Origin: Phycisphaeraceae bacterium
Lineage (GTDB): Bacteria; Planctomycetota; Phycisphaerae; Phycisphaerales; SM1A02
Direction of reading: 5' to 3'
DNA length: 64,000 bases
NCBI GenBank assembly: GCA_015709595.1
Contig: CP054178.1
Coordinates: 1,865,205 to 1,929,204 of the forward strand
Shown here: piece by piece, positions 18,555 through 26,678 of the stretch
Numbering within the stretch: position 1 is the first letter of the stretch
Layout: every line of letters begins with the position of its first letter
Program-made: the position numbers and the translations under genes
The notes under the pieces: generated by a model
What the model was told of the DNA's origin: nothing
The model's database searches: none
The model's input: the letters and a program-made list of their open reading frames with translations, nothing else

Positions 18555-19322
18555 GTGGAACACCTGCTGACGCTTGAGAATCTCGCCGCCCTGCTCACGC
18601 TGGCGGGGCTCGAGATCGTGCTGGGCATCGACAACATCGTCTTCATTTCCATTCTGGCGGCGAAACTGCCGCCCGAACGCCAGCAGCGCGCCCGCACCAT
18701 CGGGCTGCTGCTGGCGATGGTGATGCGCATCGCCCTGCTGCTGGCGATCACGTGGGTGATGGGGCTGACCAGGACGCTCTTTACGCTTCCGTTCTTCAGT
18801 CCGGGCGAAGCCACGGAGATCTCCGGGCGCGACCTGATCCTCATCGTGGGCGGGGCGTTTCTCATCGCCAAGGCCACCCACGAGATTCACGACAAGCTGG
18901 AGGGTTCGCACGAGACGCTGCACCAGCCCAAAGCCAGCGCGCGCTTCCCGTCCGTCATCGCGCAGATCATCATGATGGACCTGATCTTTTCGCTCGACTC
19001 AGTCATCACCGCGGTCGGCATGGTGAAGGCGCCCAAGGGCGAGTCGCTCTTCGGGCCGATCGCCATCATGGTGACGGCGATCGTGATCTCGATCGTGGTG
19101 ATGCTGCTCTTCGCGGGCGCCATCGGGCGCTTCATCGAGCGCCACCCCACCACGAAGATGCTGGCGCTCTCCTTCCTGCTGATGATCGGCGTGATGCTGG
19201 CGGCGGACGGCTTCGGCCAGCACATTCCCAAGGGGTACATCTACTCCGCGATGGCCTTTTCACTGTTTGTGGAACTGCTGAACCTGCGCGTGAAGAAACT
19301 GCAGGAACGGCGCGGAAGTTGA
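18555..19322 (+). CDS. TerC family integral membrane protein
   Basis: The family signature is complete: LAGLEIVLGIDNIVFISILAAKL in the first membrane helices and MMDLIFSLDSVITAVGMVK in the middle, each with the conserved acidic residue. Roughly seven hydrophobic segments are visible. TerC proteins are linked to metal handling (for example manganese efflux at the membrane) and tellurium resistance; here the substrate is unknown. The GTG at 18555 has a good GGGAG eight bases upstream and gives the usual 255 residues; an upstream ATG in frame at 18480 adds a non-conserved leader. It converges with the small heat-shock gene. Confidence 0.88.
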   Translation: MEHLLTLENLAALLTLAGLEIVLGIDNIVFISILAAKLPPERQQRARTIGLLLAMVMRIALLLAITWVMGLTRTLFTLPFFSPGEATEISGRDLILIVGGAFLIAKATHEIHDKLEGSHETLHQPKASARFPSVIAQIIMMDLIFSLDSVITAVGMVKAPKGESLFGPIAIMVTAIVISIVVMLLFAGAIGRFIERHPTTKMLALSFLLMIGVMLAADGFGQHIPKGYIYSAMAFSLFVELLNLRVKKLQERRGS

Positions 19323-19356
19323 TGCATGAGCCGCGACCATGAGGGAGCAGAAGTGC

Positions 19357-19391
19357 ATCGCTCTCGCCGCCGTTGAGGCGACGAGAGCGAT
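19357..19391. terminator. Stem-loop between convergent terC and hsp20 genes
   Basis: A perfect 10-bp inverted repeat (atcgctctcg at 19357-19366, cgagagcgat at 19382-19391) with a 15-base loop lies between two converging genes. No U-tract follows on either strand, so intrinsic termination is only plausible, not shown. Confidence 0.35.
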
Positions 19392-19393
19392 CA

Positions 19394-19415
19394 CAGGCGG
19401 GACGCCTGCGCCACT
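19394..19415. repeat. Palindromic CAGGCG-GGA-CGCCTG repeat unit
   Basis: A short palindrome (caggcg, gga, cgcctg) followed by cgccact, in the intergenic space after hsp20. A nearly identical unit with cccact following lies inside the radA coding sequence at 29312-29337, so it looks like a dispersed palindromic repeat. Confidence 0.45.
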
Positions 19416-19425
19416 GGGACGTGGA

Positions 19426-19857
19426 TCACTTGATGGCGATCTGCTTGGGCTTGGCGGACTCCGCCTGCGGGATGGTGATCTTCAGCACGCCGTCCTTCAG
19501 TTCAGCGGTGGCCTTGTCGAACGCCACGCTCTTGGGCAGGGCGACGGTGCGGCTGACGGAGCCGACGCGCCGCTCACGCCGGTAGTAACGGCCTTCCTGC
19601 GACTCCTTCGACTCTTCCTTGCGGGCGTCGATGGTCAGCATGCCGTCGTGCATCTTGATGTCGATCTGGTCCTTGCTGAAGCCGGGCAGCGAGGCCGTCA
19701 CGACCACGTCGCCGTTCACATCTTCGATATCCACGGCCAGCGCCTCGGAGGCGTCGAACGGCACCTCGATGGCGCGGAAGAACGGGTCGTTGACGAAGGC
19801 GTTCATGAACTGACGGAGCGGACGATCGAGCGTGCTGGAACGGGTGATCTCGAACAT
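19426..19857 (-). CDS. Small heat-shock protein, Hsp20/alpha-crystallin family
   Basis: The 143-residue protein has the alpha-crystallin domain at about residues 38-130: AVDIEDVNGDVVVTASLPGF, IDIKMHDGMLTIDARKEE, the GRYYRRERRVGSVSRTVALP segment and the closing ELKDGVLKITIPQ. The C-terminal tail has KPKQIAIK, the place of the usual I-X-I anchoring motif. The family holds unfolding proteins in a refoldable state in the cytoplasm. A near-perfect ribosome binding site (AGGAGGA) sits just upstream of the ATG, suggesting high expression. I found no CIRCE or clear heat-shock promoter in the 350 bp upstream. Confidence 0.93.
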   Translation of the reverse strand: MFEITRSSTLDRPLRQFMNAFVNDPFFRAIEVPFDASEALAVDIEDVNGDVVVTASLPGFSKDQIDIKMHDGMLTIDARKEESKESQEGRYYRRERRVGSVSRTVALPKSVAFDKATAELKDGVLKITIPQAESAKPKQIAIK

Positions 19858-20125
19858 GGTGCATCCTCCTGTTGACTGGGTTCCACGGGGTGACGTCGAG
19901 CGCCCCGGCAGTGAGGATGCAGAATTCGTGCCAGACGCCGATGCGAGGCCCGGTGTCTGCGGGCAGCGCCGTGACGACGGGCGAGGGCGATCGTCTGCCG
20001 ATTTGGCAACCTCTCCCGCGTGGGCGTGTCAGGATGGCGAGCCGGTCGGCCCTTCCGGATGATTGCTGAGACCGCGGAATCCCGGGCGTTCGGGCCCTGA
20101 TCTTTGATGCCTCGATCCTGGTCAG
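19858..20125. other. Upstream region of hsp20, no gene seen
   Basis: This stretch precedes the Hsp20 gene (minus strand) and ends at the terminator of the next gene. Apart from the strong ribosome binding site close to 19866 I see no coding sequence, inverted repeat of the CIRCE type or confident promoter. Confidence 0.4.
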
Positions 20126-20160
20126 AAAAGCCGGGGGCGACCCCGCGGGCCGCCCCCGGC
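20126..20160 (-). terminator. Intrinsic terminator of the small secreted protein gene
   Basis: A perfect 10-bp stem (gccgggggcg at 20130-20139, cgcccccggc at 20151-20160) with an 11-base loop is followed on the minus strand by TTTTCTGAC. It lies 55 bp past the stop of the 20215-20547 gene, as expected for a rho-independent terminator. Confidence 0.8.
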
Positions 20161-20214
20161 CTGATGCATCACGGCAGCCGTGGCCGCAACGCTCAATCGG
20201 GTCGCGGCGTCATG

Positions 20215-20547
20215 TCAGGGCGACGTGGTCACATCCACCCGCGTGGCGATGCGGCCCTCGTGCTTCACCACCGCAGTGTGGCCCTTCTTGAGGGCCTCCT
20301 CGCGCTTCGCCTCCTTGCCGTTGATCGTGAAGACCGTCTTCTCGTTGATGACGATCGTCATGTCAGCGTCGGCGTGGCGGATCTGGAAGTAGTTCTTCTC
20401 CAGGTCCACCTTCACGATCTCGCCGGAGGCCTCGTCGATGAAGGGCATCGACAGCACCGGACCGGGGAGCGTGGCGGCCGCGTGCGCGACCGGAGCGAGA
20501 AACGCCAGCGAAAACACGCCGATGGTGGTGGGCATCCGATTCCTCAT
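20215..20547 (-). CDS. Small secreted protein of unknown function
   Basis: A 110-residue product with a signal peptide (MRNRMPTTIGVFSLAFLAPVAHAAA, cleavage after AHA). The mature part is about 85 residues with alternating strands: GEIVKVDLEKNYFQIRHAD, MTIVINEKTVFTINGKEA and GHTAVVKHEGRIATRVDV. This looks like a small beta-rich domain comparable to secreted DUF5666-type proteins, a resemblance only. A strong ribosome binding site (AAGGAGA) precedes the ATG and an intrinsic terminator follows the stop, so it is a monocistronic, probably well-expressed gene. The function is unknown. Confidence 0.8.
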   Translation of the reverse strand: MRNRMPTTIGVFSLAFLAPVAHAAATLPGPVLSMPFIDEASGEIVKVDLEKNYFQIRHADADMTIVINEKTVFTINGKEAKREEALKKGHTAVVKHEGRIATRVDVTTSP

Positions 20548-21174
20548 GATTGTCTCCTTCTGATGGTCCCGGGCGGACGCCGCGCCGGTGCGCGACGTTC
20601 GCCCCCGGCCCGATCACGATGCGACGATCGGGCCGACGCAGGAGAGAGCTCACGCCATCCCACGCCACATGGGGCCATCGACGAGTGCGTCGCTTGGGGT
20701 GGGGAGGGCCGGGAGTCGGACGGTGTCCCGCAGGACGCTGCCGGGCGCCGCATGAAGTGACCATCAGTCACGGCGACGCGAGTTCGGCCAACATGGAAGT
20801 CCGTTCATCCGACGCGCTCCCCGCCACGAGGCGTGTGAGGATGGCGTGCGTTGAGTGACTCTCCTGTCGATGCCCAACACTACGTCGAACGGTTTCCGCC
20901 GGTTCCGGGTCGCGCGTCCCCGTCTCATCACCCACCCCCGTTTTTGGGGTACAGGCGGGGGTCAGCCGCGTTTTTGACCCCGTGAACGGGGGTCGGTTTT
21001 TTGTCATGTTTGCAGGATGATCGGGGGAACAGACCACGACCAAGCCGCGGTCGAACGCCCGGATGGTTGTGCCGTCGCGTCCAATCGCCCGCGGCGAGAT
21101 TCGGGCTCTTCGTCCCACGCGCGCCTTGATGGGGATCGCGGTGTGAATCACTCACTTCGTGGTTGCCTGGCGGA
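20548..21174. other. Long non-coding stretch with structured, T-rich core
   Basis: About 630 bp without a gene I can support. Open frames exist but their translations look random. The centre (about 20930-21010) is less GC-rich and highly structured, with two overlapping G/C inverted repeats and a terminator. A small non-coding RNA ending there is possible. Confidence 0.45.
20976..21002 (+). terminator. Orphan intrinsic terminator
   Basis: The stem gacccc (20976-20981) pairs with ggggtc (20989-20994) across a 7-base loop, and is followed by ggtttttt. It is a good rho-independent terminator on the plus strand, yet there is no recognisable plus-strand gene in front of it. A second inverted repeat (acccccg ... 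cgggggt, about 20934-20962) lies just upstream. Confidence 0.7.
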
Positions 21175-21891
21175 TCAATGATCTTCCTGGCAGCCGTCCA
21201 GCGTGACCGTGAGCGCCTTGGTGTCCTCGTCGTAGTCCATGTCGAAATAGAGGCGCCAGGTGGTGCCCGCGCCCATCGAGGGCTGGTCGATGTAGGCCTT
21301 CCACGCCTTCGAGCTGGGGTCCATGTGGACCTTGTGCTGGCTGAAGTTCGGCTCCCAGCCCTTGCCCATGGCGGTCTTGCCCACGTACTCGTAGTTCTTG
21401 GGCTTGTTCATTTCGCCCAGCAGGTGCTTGAGGTCTTCCTTGATCTTGGCGGGCGGGTTGCCCACGCCGCCGGTGATCTTCACCTTGGCGGGATGCGCGC
21501 CTTTCTTGAGTCCCTCCTCGCCGCCCTTGTCGGGCTTGTAGCCGACCCGCTTGGTGGGATCGCTCTTGGCCGGGGCGGCGAAGTCGATCTTGCCCTTGTG
21601 CTCGTGCTTGCCGGTCTCGACCGTCAGGTCATGCACGCCAAGGCCCGTGGCGGTCATCTGCTTGACGGTCACGTCATCCTTGAACTTCTTGACGGCGGGG
21701 ACATTCTCCACCAGCGCCTTGATGAGCGCCTTGTCCTTCCATTCCGCGGGTTTGGCGAAACCGTCGTTGACGGTGAGATCCTCATCCGCCACTTCGAGAG
21801 TGATCGTCTTGCCCTTGAAGACCTTCTGCAGGTAGTCCTCGTCCTTGTCGGAGAGATCGGCGGAGGCGAGCGAAAGGTAGACCTTGCCCAT
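21175..21891 (-). CDS. Lysine-rich soluble protein of unknown function
   Basis: The 238-residue product has no signal peptide or membrane segment. It is rich in Lys, Asp and Glu, unusual next to its Arg-rich neighbours, and starts MGKVYLSLASADLSDKDEDY. The C-terminus has the strand pattern WRLYFDMDYDEDTKALTVTL. The middle is Lys/Gly/Pro-rich (KPDKGGEEGLKKGAHPAKVK). I recognise no family. An AGGAG about ten bases before the ATG supports the start. The protein reads like a real, possibly phage-tube- or structural-type protein, but I have no motif to back this. Confidence 0.72.
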   Translation of the reverse strand: MGKVYLSLASADLSDKDEDYLQKVFKGKTITLEVADEDLTVNDGFAKPAEWKDKALIKALVENVPAVKKFKDDVTVKQMTATGLGVHDLTVETGKHEHKGKIDFAAPAKSDPTKRVGYKPDKGGEEGLKKGAHPAKVKITGGVGNPPAKIKEDLKHLLGEMNKPKNYEYVGKTAMGKGWEPNFSQHKVHMDPSSKAWKAYIDQPSMGAGTTWRLYFDMDYDEDTKALTVTLDGCQEDH

Positions 21892-21990
21892 GACGCGGTG
21901 CTCCTGCGGGGGTGATTCGTGGAGGGGTTGATCCTACCACGGCGAGGTGAGCGACGTGATGGGTGGTCGGCGCCGAAGGCCGACCGCCCC

Positions 21991-22018
21991 TTGACGCTCC
22001 TGACAATGTTCGTACAAT
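21991..22018 (+). promoter_or_regulatory. Sigma70-type promoter giving a near-leaderless radical SAM transcript
   Basis: TTGACG at 21991-21996 and TACAAT at 22013-22018 are separated by 16 bp, close to the sigma70 consensus. Transcription would start around 22024-22028, that is at or within a few bases of the ATG at 22028, leaving no room for a ribosome binding site. Confidence 0.65.
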
Positions 22019-22022
22019 GTTC
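22008..22022 (+). promoter_or_regulatory. LexA-like direct repeat GTTC-N7-GTTC overlapping the -10 box
   Basis: GTTC at 22008-22011 and GTTC at 22019-22022 are 7 bp apart, with the -10 hexamer inside the spacer. This spacing is that of the alphaproteobacterial SOS box. Whether LexA of this organism reads it is unknown, but an operator over the -10 would repress the promoter. Confidence 0.45.
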
Positions 22023-22027
22023 GGTAT

Positions 22028-23152
22028 ATGGACACCGAGGACTACGCCTACCGCGACGCCCTGCCGCGCGGGCCGGCTCATCGACGCGGCGCAGGGCTGA
22101 ACCCCGGAAACCGCTTCGAGGATGTGCGGCTGCACATTCTGGGCGAGGAGCTCGACCGCCAATGGATCGAGTGCGAGAACGTGGACGGCTCGCCGCACCG
22201 CGTCGAGCGCACGGTATACCTTGATCGAACCAAGCACATCCTCAACCGCGTCGCGCCCACGTCCGATGTGCCTTTCGACTGGACGCTCAACCCCTACCGC
22301 GGCTGTGAGCACGGCTGCGTGTACTGCTTCGCCCGGCCTTACCACGAGTATCTTGGCTTTAGTTGCGGGCTGGACTTCGAGACGAAGATTCTCGCCAAGC
22401 CCGATGCGCCGGACCTGCTGCGGCGGGAACTCGCCTCGCCCAAGTGGAAGCCGGAGCCGATCGTCATGTCGGCCATCACCGACATCTACCAGCCCATCGA
22501 GCACCGCATGAGAATCTCGCGCCGCTGCCTGGAAGTGCTGGCGGAGTGCGGGCAGCCCGTCTCCACCATGACCAAGAGCGCGCTGGTGCTGCGCGACACC
22601 GACCTGTGGTCGCGGCTGGCCGGGATGAACGCGGGGCGCGTGATCGTCACGCTGGTCACGCTGGATGCGGACCTGGCGAAGGCCCTGGAGCCGCGAGCCA
22701 CGCTGCCGGCGGGGCGGCTGCGGATCATCCGAGAACTGACGGCGGCGGGCGTGCCCGTGTCGGTGAACGTGGCCCCGGTCATTCCGGGTCTGACCGATGT
22801 GGAAGTGCCGAGAATTCTCGAAGCGGTGGCCGAGGCCGGCGCCCGACGCGCCGCCTGGGTGCTGCTGCGGCTGCCGTATCAGTTGAAGGACCTGTTCCTC
22901 GACTGGCTCAAGCGCTGCGTCCACCCTGACCGCGCCCGCAAGGTGGAGTCGCTGATCCGCCAGTCGCGCGGCGGGAAACTCTACGAGGCGGCGGTGAACC
23001 GGGGCCGCGGCCGCGGACCGATCGTGGAGCAGATCGCGCAGACGTTCGACGTGTTCACGCGGAAGTACGGGCTGAACCGGAACATCCGGCCGCTCTCCAC
23101 GGCCCACTTCCGAAGGCCGGAGGCGCAGGGGCAGGGGCGGCTGTTCGGGTGA
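22028..23152 (+). CDS. PA0069-family radical SAM protein (spore photoproduct lyase-like)
   Basis: The 374-residue protein carries the iron-sulfur binding motif CEHGCVYC (Cys93, Cys97, Cys100), preceded by WTLNPYRG and followed by FARPYHEYLGF, the pattern of the PA0069/SplB-like radical SAM family. Later signatures are IVMSAITDIYQPIE, STMTKSALVLRD and VSVNVAPVIPGLTD. Such proteins use a 4Fe-4S cluster and AdoMet to generate a radical. The substrate of this subgroup is not established, but the relation to DNA photoproduct lyases fits a possible SOS-type control at its promoter. The start at 22028 lies almost at the predicted transcription start. Confidence 0.9.
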   Translation: MDTEDYAYRDALPRGPAHRRGAGLNPGNRFEDVRLHILGEELDRQWIECENVDGSPHRVERTVYLDRTKHILNRVAPTSDVPFDWTLNPYRGCEHGCVYCFARPYHEYLGFSCGLDFETKILAKPDAPDLLRRELASPKWKPEPIVMSAITDIYQPIEHRMRISRRCLEVLAECGQPVSTMTKSALVLRDTDLWSRLAGMNAGRVIVTLVTLDADLAKALEPRATLPAGRLRIIRELTAAGVPVSVNVAPVIPGLTDVEVPRILEAVAEAGARRAAWVLLRLPYQLKDLFLDWLKRCVHPDRARKVESLIRQSRGGKLYEAAVNRGRGRGPIVEQIAQTFDVFTRKYGLNRNIRPLSTAHFRRPEAQGQGRLFG

Positions 23153-23190
23153 GCGATGGATGGCGGGGTCAATACAGCGAATTTTCCGAT

Positions 23191-25017
23191 TCACCCGCCC
23201 GGATACAGATCCAGCGCCTTCACCCACGCGCTCATCGTCTTCTGGCACTCGGCCCGGCCCTCGGGCAGACGCAGCGGGCGGCCCCGGGCATCGAGGATCA
23301 GGCCCACAGTGCCGCCCTTGGCCATTTTCTCCACGCGCTTGCCCGGGCCGGCTCCGAAGTCGAAGCCCTTGGCCGGCTCGATGGCGACTTTCACGGTCTG
23401 GCCCTCGGCCAGCGGAATGAGTTTGAGATCGCCGAAGAGCATTTCGCCGGAAACCGCCGGTGAGCCGGGGCTGGCGCCGATCTCGTAGGAGAAGCAGGGC
23501 TTGCCCGCTTTCCCCTCGCCCTTGGCGGCGATGCAGGTGCCCAGGTAGATCAGGCAGTCACGCTCGAACACTTCCAGCGAGGCCTTGGGGTGGACCTCGG
23601 CCAGCACCCCCAGGTGGGGCATCATGAAGATCGAGTCCTTGGCGAGGGTGGTGAAGCCCTCCGGCTCAAAGGAGTCGATGAGCATCATGGCCGTCTGGTG
23701 CATGCGCGGAGCGTGGGAGAGCACGCCGCCCGAGGCGACCAGCAGGTCGAGCTTCATGTTGTCCACGATGGTCTGGCCGCTGCTGGCCTGCGTGAAGGTG
23801 TCGCCCACGGTGCGCTGCTGCTGCACGCCCTTGAGGGTGGTGGCGAACTCCTTGTGCTGGATGTACGCCAGCCGCAGCGCCTCGCGGGCCACGGCCTGCT
23901 CGAAGATGAGCGCCTCGCGCGTCTGCGGGATCGTCGTCGGGCGGATCATCTTGTTCTTGACGCGGTTTCGCAGCTCGCGCTCGTCCATGTCGAAATGGAC
24001 CCAGCGCAGCACGTTGGCCATGCCCGCCTCGGCGCAGACGTTGGAGATCGAGTACGACATGCCCAGGTTGGCGGAGACGGTGCGGTTGAAGGTCTCCTCG
24101 AAGACGGAGAAGACGTCGGTCGTCGCGCCGCCGATATCGACGCCCACCACGTTGATGCCCTGCATGCGGGCGATGGTCTGCAGGATGTTGCCCACGGCGC
24201 CGGGGGTCGGCATGATGGGCGCATGCGTCCACGCCATGAGCTTGTCGTAGCCGGGGGCGTGGGCCATCACGTGCTCGAGGAAGAGGTCGTGAATGGCGTC
24301 GCGGGCCGGGCCGAGGTTCTCGCGCTCCAGCACGGGGCGCAGGTTCTCGACCATCTTCAGCTCCACACCCTCATCAAAGGTGCGGGCGATGGCCTCGCGG
24401 GCGTCGGTGTTGCCCGCGTAGATGAGCGGCATGGTGTACCGCGCGCCGAAGCGCGGCTGGGGCTTGGCGGGGGCGATCAACTCCGCCAGTTGGACGACCT
24501 GCGTGGTGTTGCCGCCGTCGGTCCCGCCGGAGACGAGGATCATGTCCGGCCGCAGGTCGCGGATTCGCTGAATCTGCTCGTGCGGGCGGCGCTTGTCGTT
24601 GCTGGCGATCACGTCCATCACGATCGCCCCTGCGCCCAGCGCGGCCCGCTTGGCGCTCTCGGCGGTCATCTGCCGCACCACGCCGGCGACCAGCATCTGC
24701 AAACCGCCGCCCGCGGAGGAGGTGGAGATGTAGATGTCCGACCCCACGTTGCCTTTGGCGGGGTGAATGAGCCGGCCGTTCTCATCGATGAACTTGCGCC
24801 CGGAGAGGTCTTCCAGCTCCTGCACCGAGTTGAGCACGCCGATGGTGACGTTGGCGAAGGGTTCCTCGACGGTGGTGGGCGCCTCGCCGCGATGGGTCTG
24901 GCGATAGTGCCCATCCACGTACTGGATGAGGATGGCCTTGGTGGTGGTCGATCCGCAGTCGGTGGCGAGGATGACCTTGATGGCGTCGGGGTTGACGTTC
25001 GGCGATGGGTGGGACAT
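23191..25017 (-). CDS. MutL-like protein (glutamate mutase L family), ASKHA ATPase fold
   Basis: The 608-residue product belongs to the MutL protein family linked to glutamate and ornithine mutases (not the DNA-repair MutL). ATPase-type phosphate loops are visible: LATDCGSTTTKAI at the N-terminus and NVVGVDIGGATTDVFSVFE in the middle, with DMILVSGGTDGGN and LLVASGGVLSHAPR between and after. The fold suggests a chaperone or reactivating factor for a B12-dependent mutase, though no mutase gene is in the window. The ATG at 25017 is chosen because the frame upstream is not conserved. The first about 37 codons are duplicated in a truncated copy 3.6 kb away. Confidence 0.88.
   Translation of the reverse strand: MSHPSPNVNPDAIKVILATDCGSTTTKAILIQYVDGHYRQTHRGEAPTTVEEPFANVTIGVLNSVQELEDLSGRKFIDENGRLIHPAKGNVGSDIYISTSSAGGGLQMLVAGVVRQMTAESAKRAALGAGAIVMDVIASNDKRRPHEQIQRIRDLRPDMILVSGGTDGGNTTQVVQLAELIAPAKPQPRFGARYTMPLIYAGNTDAREAIARTFDEGVELKMVENLRPVLERENLGPARDAIHDLFLEHVMAHAPGYDKLMAWTHAPIMPTPGAVGNILQTIARMQGINVVGVDIGGATTDVFSVFEETFNRTVSANLGMSYSISNVCAEAGMANVLRWVHFDMDERELRNRVKNKMIRPTTIPQTREALIFEQAVAREALRLAYIQHKEFATTLKGVQQQRTVGDTFTQASSGQTIVDNMKLDLLVASGGVLSHAPRMHQTAMMLIDSFEPEGFTTLAKDSIFMMPHLGVLAEVHPKASLEVFERDCLIYLGTCIAAKGEGKAGKPCFSYEIGASPGSPAVSGEMLFGDLKLIPLAEGQTVKVAIEPAKGFDFGAGPGKRVEKMAKGGTVGLILDARGRPLRLPEGRAECQKTMSAWVKALDLYPGG
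24885..24995. repeat. 111-bp direct repeat, copy 1 (within 5' end of mutL-like gene)
   Basis: These 111 bp match 28475-28585 with a single difference (a at 24904, g at 28494). The two copies are 3,590 bp apart in the same orientation and enclose the three-gene low-GC cassette. Confidence 0.95.
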
Positions 25018-25210
25018 GGGGGAGGCGAGTGCGTTGAAGGTCGGCGAGCGGAGAGGGAAACAGGGGGAAGTCATCATTCTACACCTGTTCCAACCCGCTC
25101 GTCCTCTGAGACGGCGTCTGGTGAGGGCTCCGCAGAGGAGATCAGAGAATTTTCCCGATTCTATCAGATTTCGCTAGCCCCCCGCCCACCCCCTGTTAAA
25201 CTGGTTAAAA

Positions 25211-26254
25211 ATGAAGGATATGCGTCCCCAGCGGCTTCTACTCCGGATCACATCTGTCATCGCGGTGTTCGCGATCACGAACACTTCGAGGATTCAGGCC
25301 GCCGCACCGCAGCCGCACTCGGATGACTCGAACGGTCCCGATATCGCGATCGAGTTCTACGGATTCCGGGTACTCGTTGATTCAACGGATGAGAGGGAAC
25401 TTGACGCCGTTACTCGCGAATCACTCCTCGCGATGGATGAGGCGTCGAGGCCGAAGGGCTACTACTTCGACGGCTTGATCTGGGGTCGAAAGGACAAGGA
25501 TGGATCCGTGACGTATGCGGGACAGTTCCACGATCCCGTCCGCGAGAGTAGAGCGGACTTCGAGTTCTACCACCGCGTGGATACCGAAGTCTCGCCGATG
25601 TTCCCCCCCTCTGCCACTGTATTTGGAAGGAGTTCGGAATTCGCGTATCGCGGGGATCCCCGCCGCAACGTCATCTTTCGTTTTCGAGATGATCCGCCGC
25701 ATCCAAATTTCCAAGCCGACATCGATAAATTCGATGTGTTGTTCGGGCTCTCGACGCACCCGAGCGCATTTTTCCGTCATCGGTGGGGTGATGCAACCCG
25801 TGGATTGAGGATTGAGGCGACCGAATCGACCAAGAGCGACGGCAAGCGGGTTGTCGAACTTCGCTCGATTCACGCTGACCAAGGAATGCACGCGCGCTTG
25901 ACGTTCCAAGCCAACGCGGGTGCAGACGAGTTGCCGTCGTGGTGGTCACTCGATCAGATCCTCGCCGGCGGGGAGACGATGCGCTGGACAATCGTGCTTC
26001 GCAAACACTCGCCTGGCAATCGTCTTCTTCCAACACGGCCGCACGACGTGATGAGAGTCCATGCGGACGTTCAGGGCATGGACGATCCACCCTTGGCTCG
26101 TCTGGGGGGCGGCCTGATTGGGAATGGCCGCATGACAGAGGATGATCTCGCATCAGTTCGGTCTCAACGGCAACTGATCGCGGTCGGCGTGGCACTCTCA
26201 GTGTTCTACTGCTTCTGGTTCATCCACCGCAGGAAGGAGCACTCATCATGTTGA
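25211..26254 (+). CDS. Cassette gene 1: secreted, C-terminally membrane-anchored protein of unknown function
   Basis: The 347-residue product has a signal peptide (LLLRITSVIAVFAITNTSRIQAAA) and ends with a membrane segment LIAVGVALSVFYCFWFI followed by HRRKEHSSC, so most of it should be exported and tethered at its C-terminus. The exported part has strand-rich sequence (IAIEFYGFRVLVDSTDERELDAV, GYYFDGLIWGRKDKDG). I recognise no family. Base composition and codon use are visibly less GC-rich than in the flanking genes. It overlaps the next gene by 7 bp. It is the first gene of a three-gene unit bounded by 111-bp direct repeats. Confidence 0.72.
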   Translation: MKDMRPQRLLLRITSVIAVFAITNTSRIQAAAPQPHSDDSNGPDIAIEFYGFRVLVDSTDERELDAVTRESLLAMDEASRPKGYYFDGLIWGRKDKDGSVTYAGQFHDPVRESRADFEFYHRVDTEVSPMFPPSATVFGRSSEFAYRGDPRRNVIFRFRDDPPHPNFQADIDKFDVLFGLSTHPSAFFRHRWGDATRGLRIEATESTKSDGKRVVELRSIHADQGMHARLTFQANAGADELPSWWSLDQILAGGETMRWTIVLRKHSPGNRLLPTRPHDVMRVHADVQGMDDPPLARLGGGLIGNGRMTEDDLASVRSQRQLIAVGVALSVFYCFWFIHRRKEHSSC

Positions 26255-26676
26255 CCTCTCGTGTCGCGCACCTCTCGCCCGTCTTGGCCGTCGCACTTCC
26301 CTTCATGACCGCGCAAGGGCCACCGGGGTCAGGCGTCGGCTGCTATCTGGTCAAGTGGCAACAGGGTGGCTGCGTGGCTGAAGACCTGTTCGGTCCGGAA
26401 CTCATCTGCGCCGAGGCGTGGGGGCACCAGTGGGTGGTTTACCAGGAGTCCAGGCAGGTTTGTTCCACAGACTTCGTCGGGCAAGGCAAGGTCAACTGCA
26501 TCGATACGCCAACGCAGGAGCAGGGTGGCGAACCTTGGCACCCTCAGAAGCAGTGGTACAGGTGCGATGGAGCCGGCCAGATCATCGAGTGGTACAAGGA
26601 GGATCACCTCCAGGTCACCTGCGTCAACGCGATCTACGGCACTCCCGCGCCGGCAAACTGTGAACGAACGGGCTGA
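26248..26676 (+). CDS. Cassette gene 2: small secreted eight-cysteine protein
   Basis: The 142-residue product begins with a signal peptide (LSPVLAVALPFMTAQG). The mature part contains eight Cys in GCYLV, GGCVA, LICAE, QVCST, VNCID, YRCDG, VTCVN and ANCER. This even number suggests four disulfide bonds in an exported, compact domain rich in Trp and Tyr. No known family is evident. It overlaps gene 1 by 7 bp and is followed after 2 bp by a MauE-like redox membrane protein, which could help form its disulfides (inference). A toxin, adhesin or cofactor-bearing subunit are all possible; nothing in the sequence decides. Confidence 0.75.
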   Translation: MLTSRVAHLSPVLAVALPFMTAQGPPGSGVGCYLVKWQQGGCVAEDLFGPELICAEAWGHQWVVYQESRQVCSTDFVGQGKVNCIDTPTQEQGGEPWHPQKQWYRCDGAGQIIEWYKEDHLQVTCVNAIYGTPAPANCERTG

Positions 26677-26678
26677 GG

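Noticed and set aside
20768..21151. Minus-strand open frame in the 20.5-21.2 kb gap
   Set aside because: The translation has no recognisable pattern and spans the structured terminator region; no ribosome binding site was seen.
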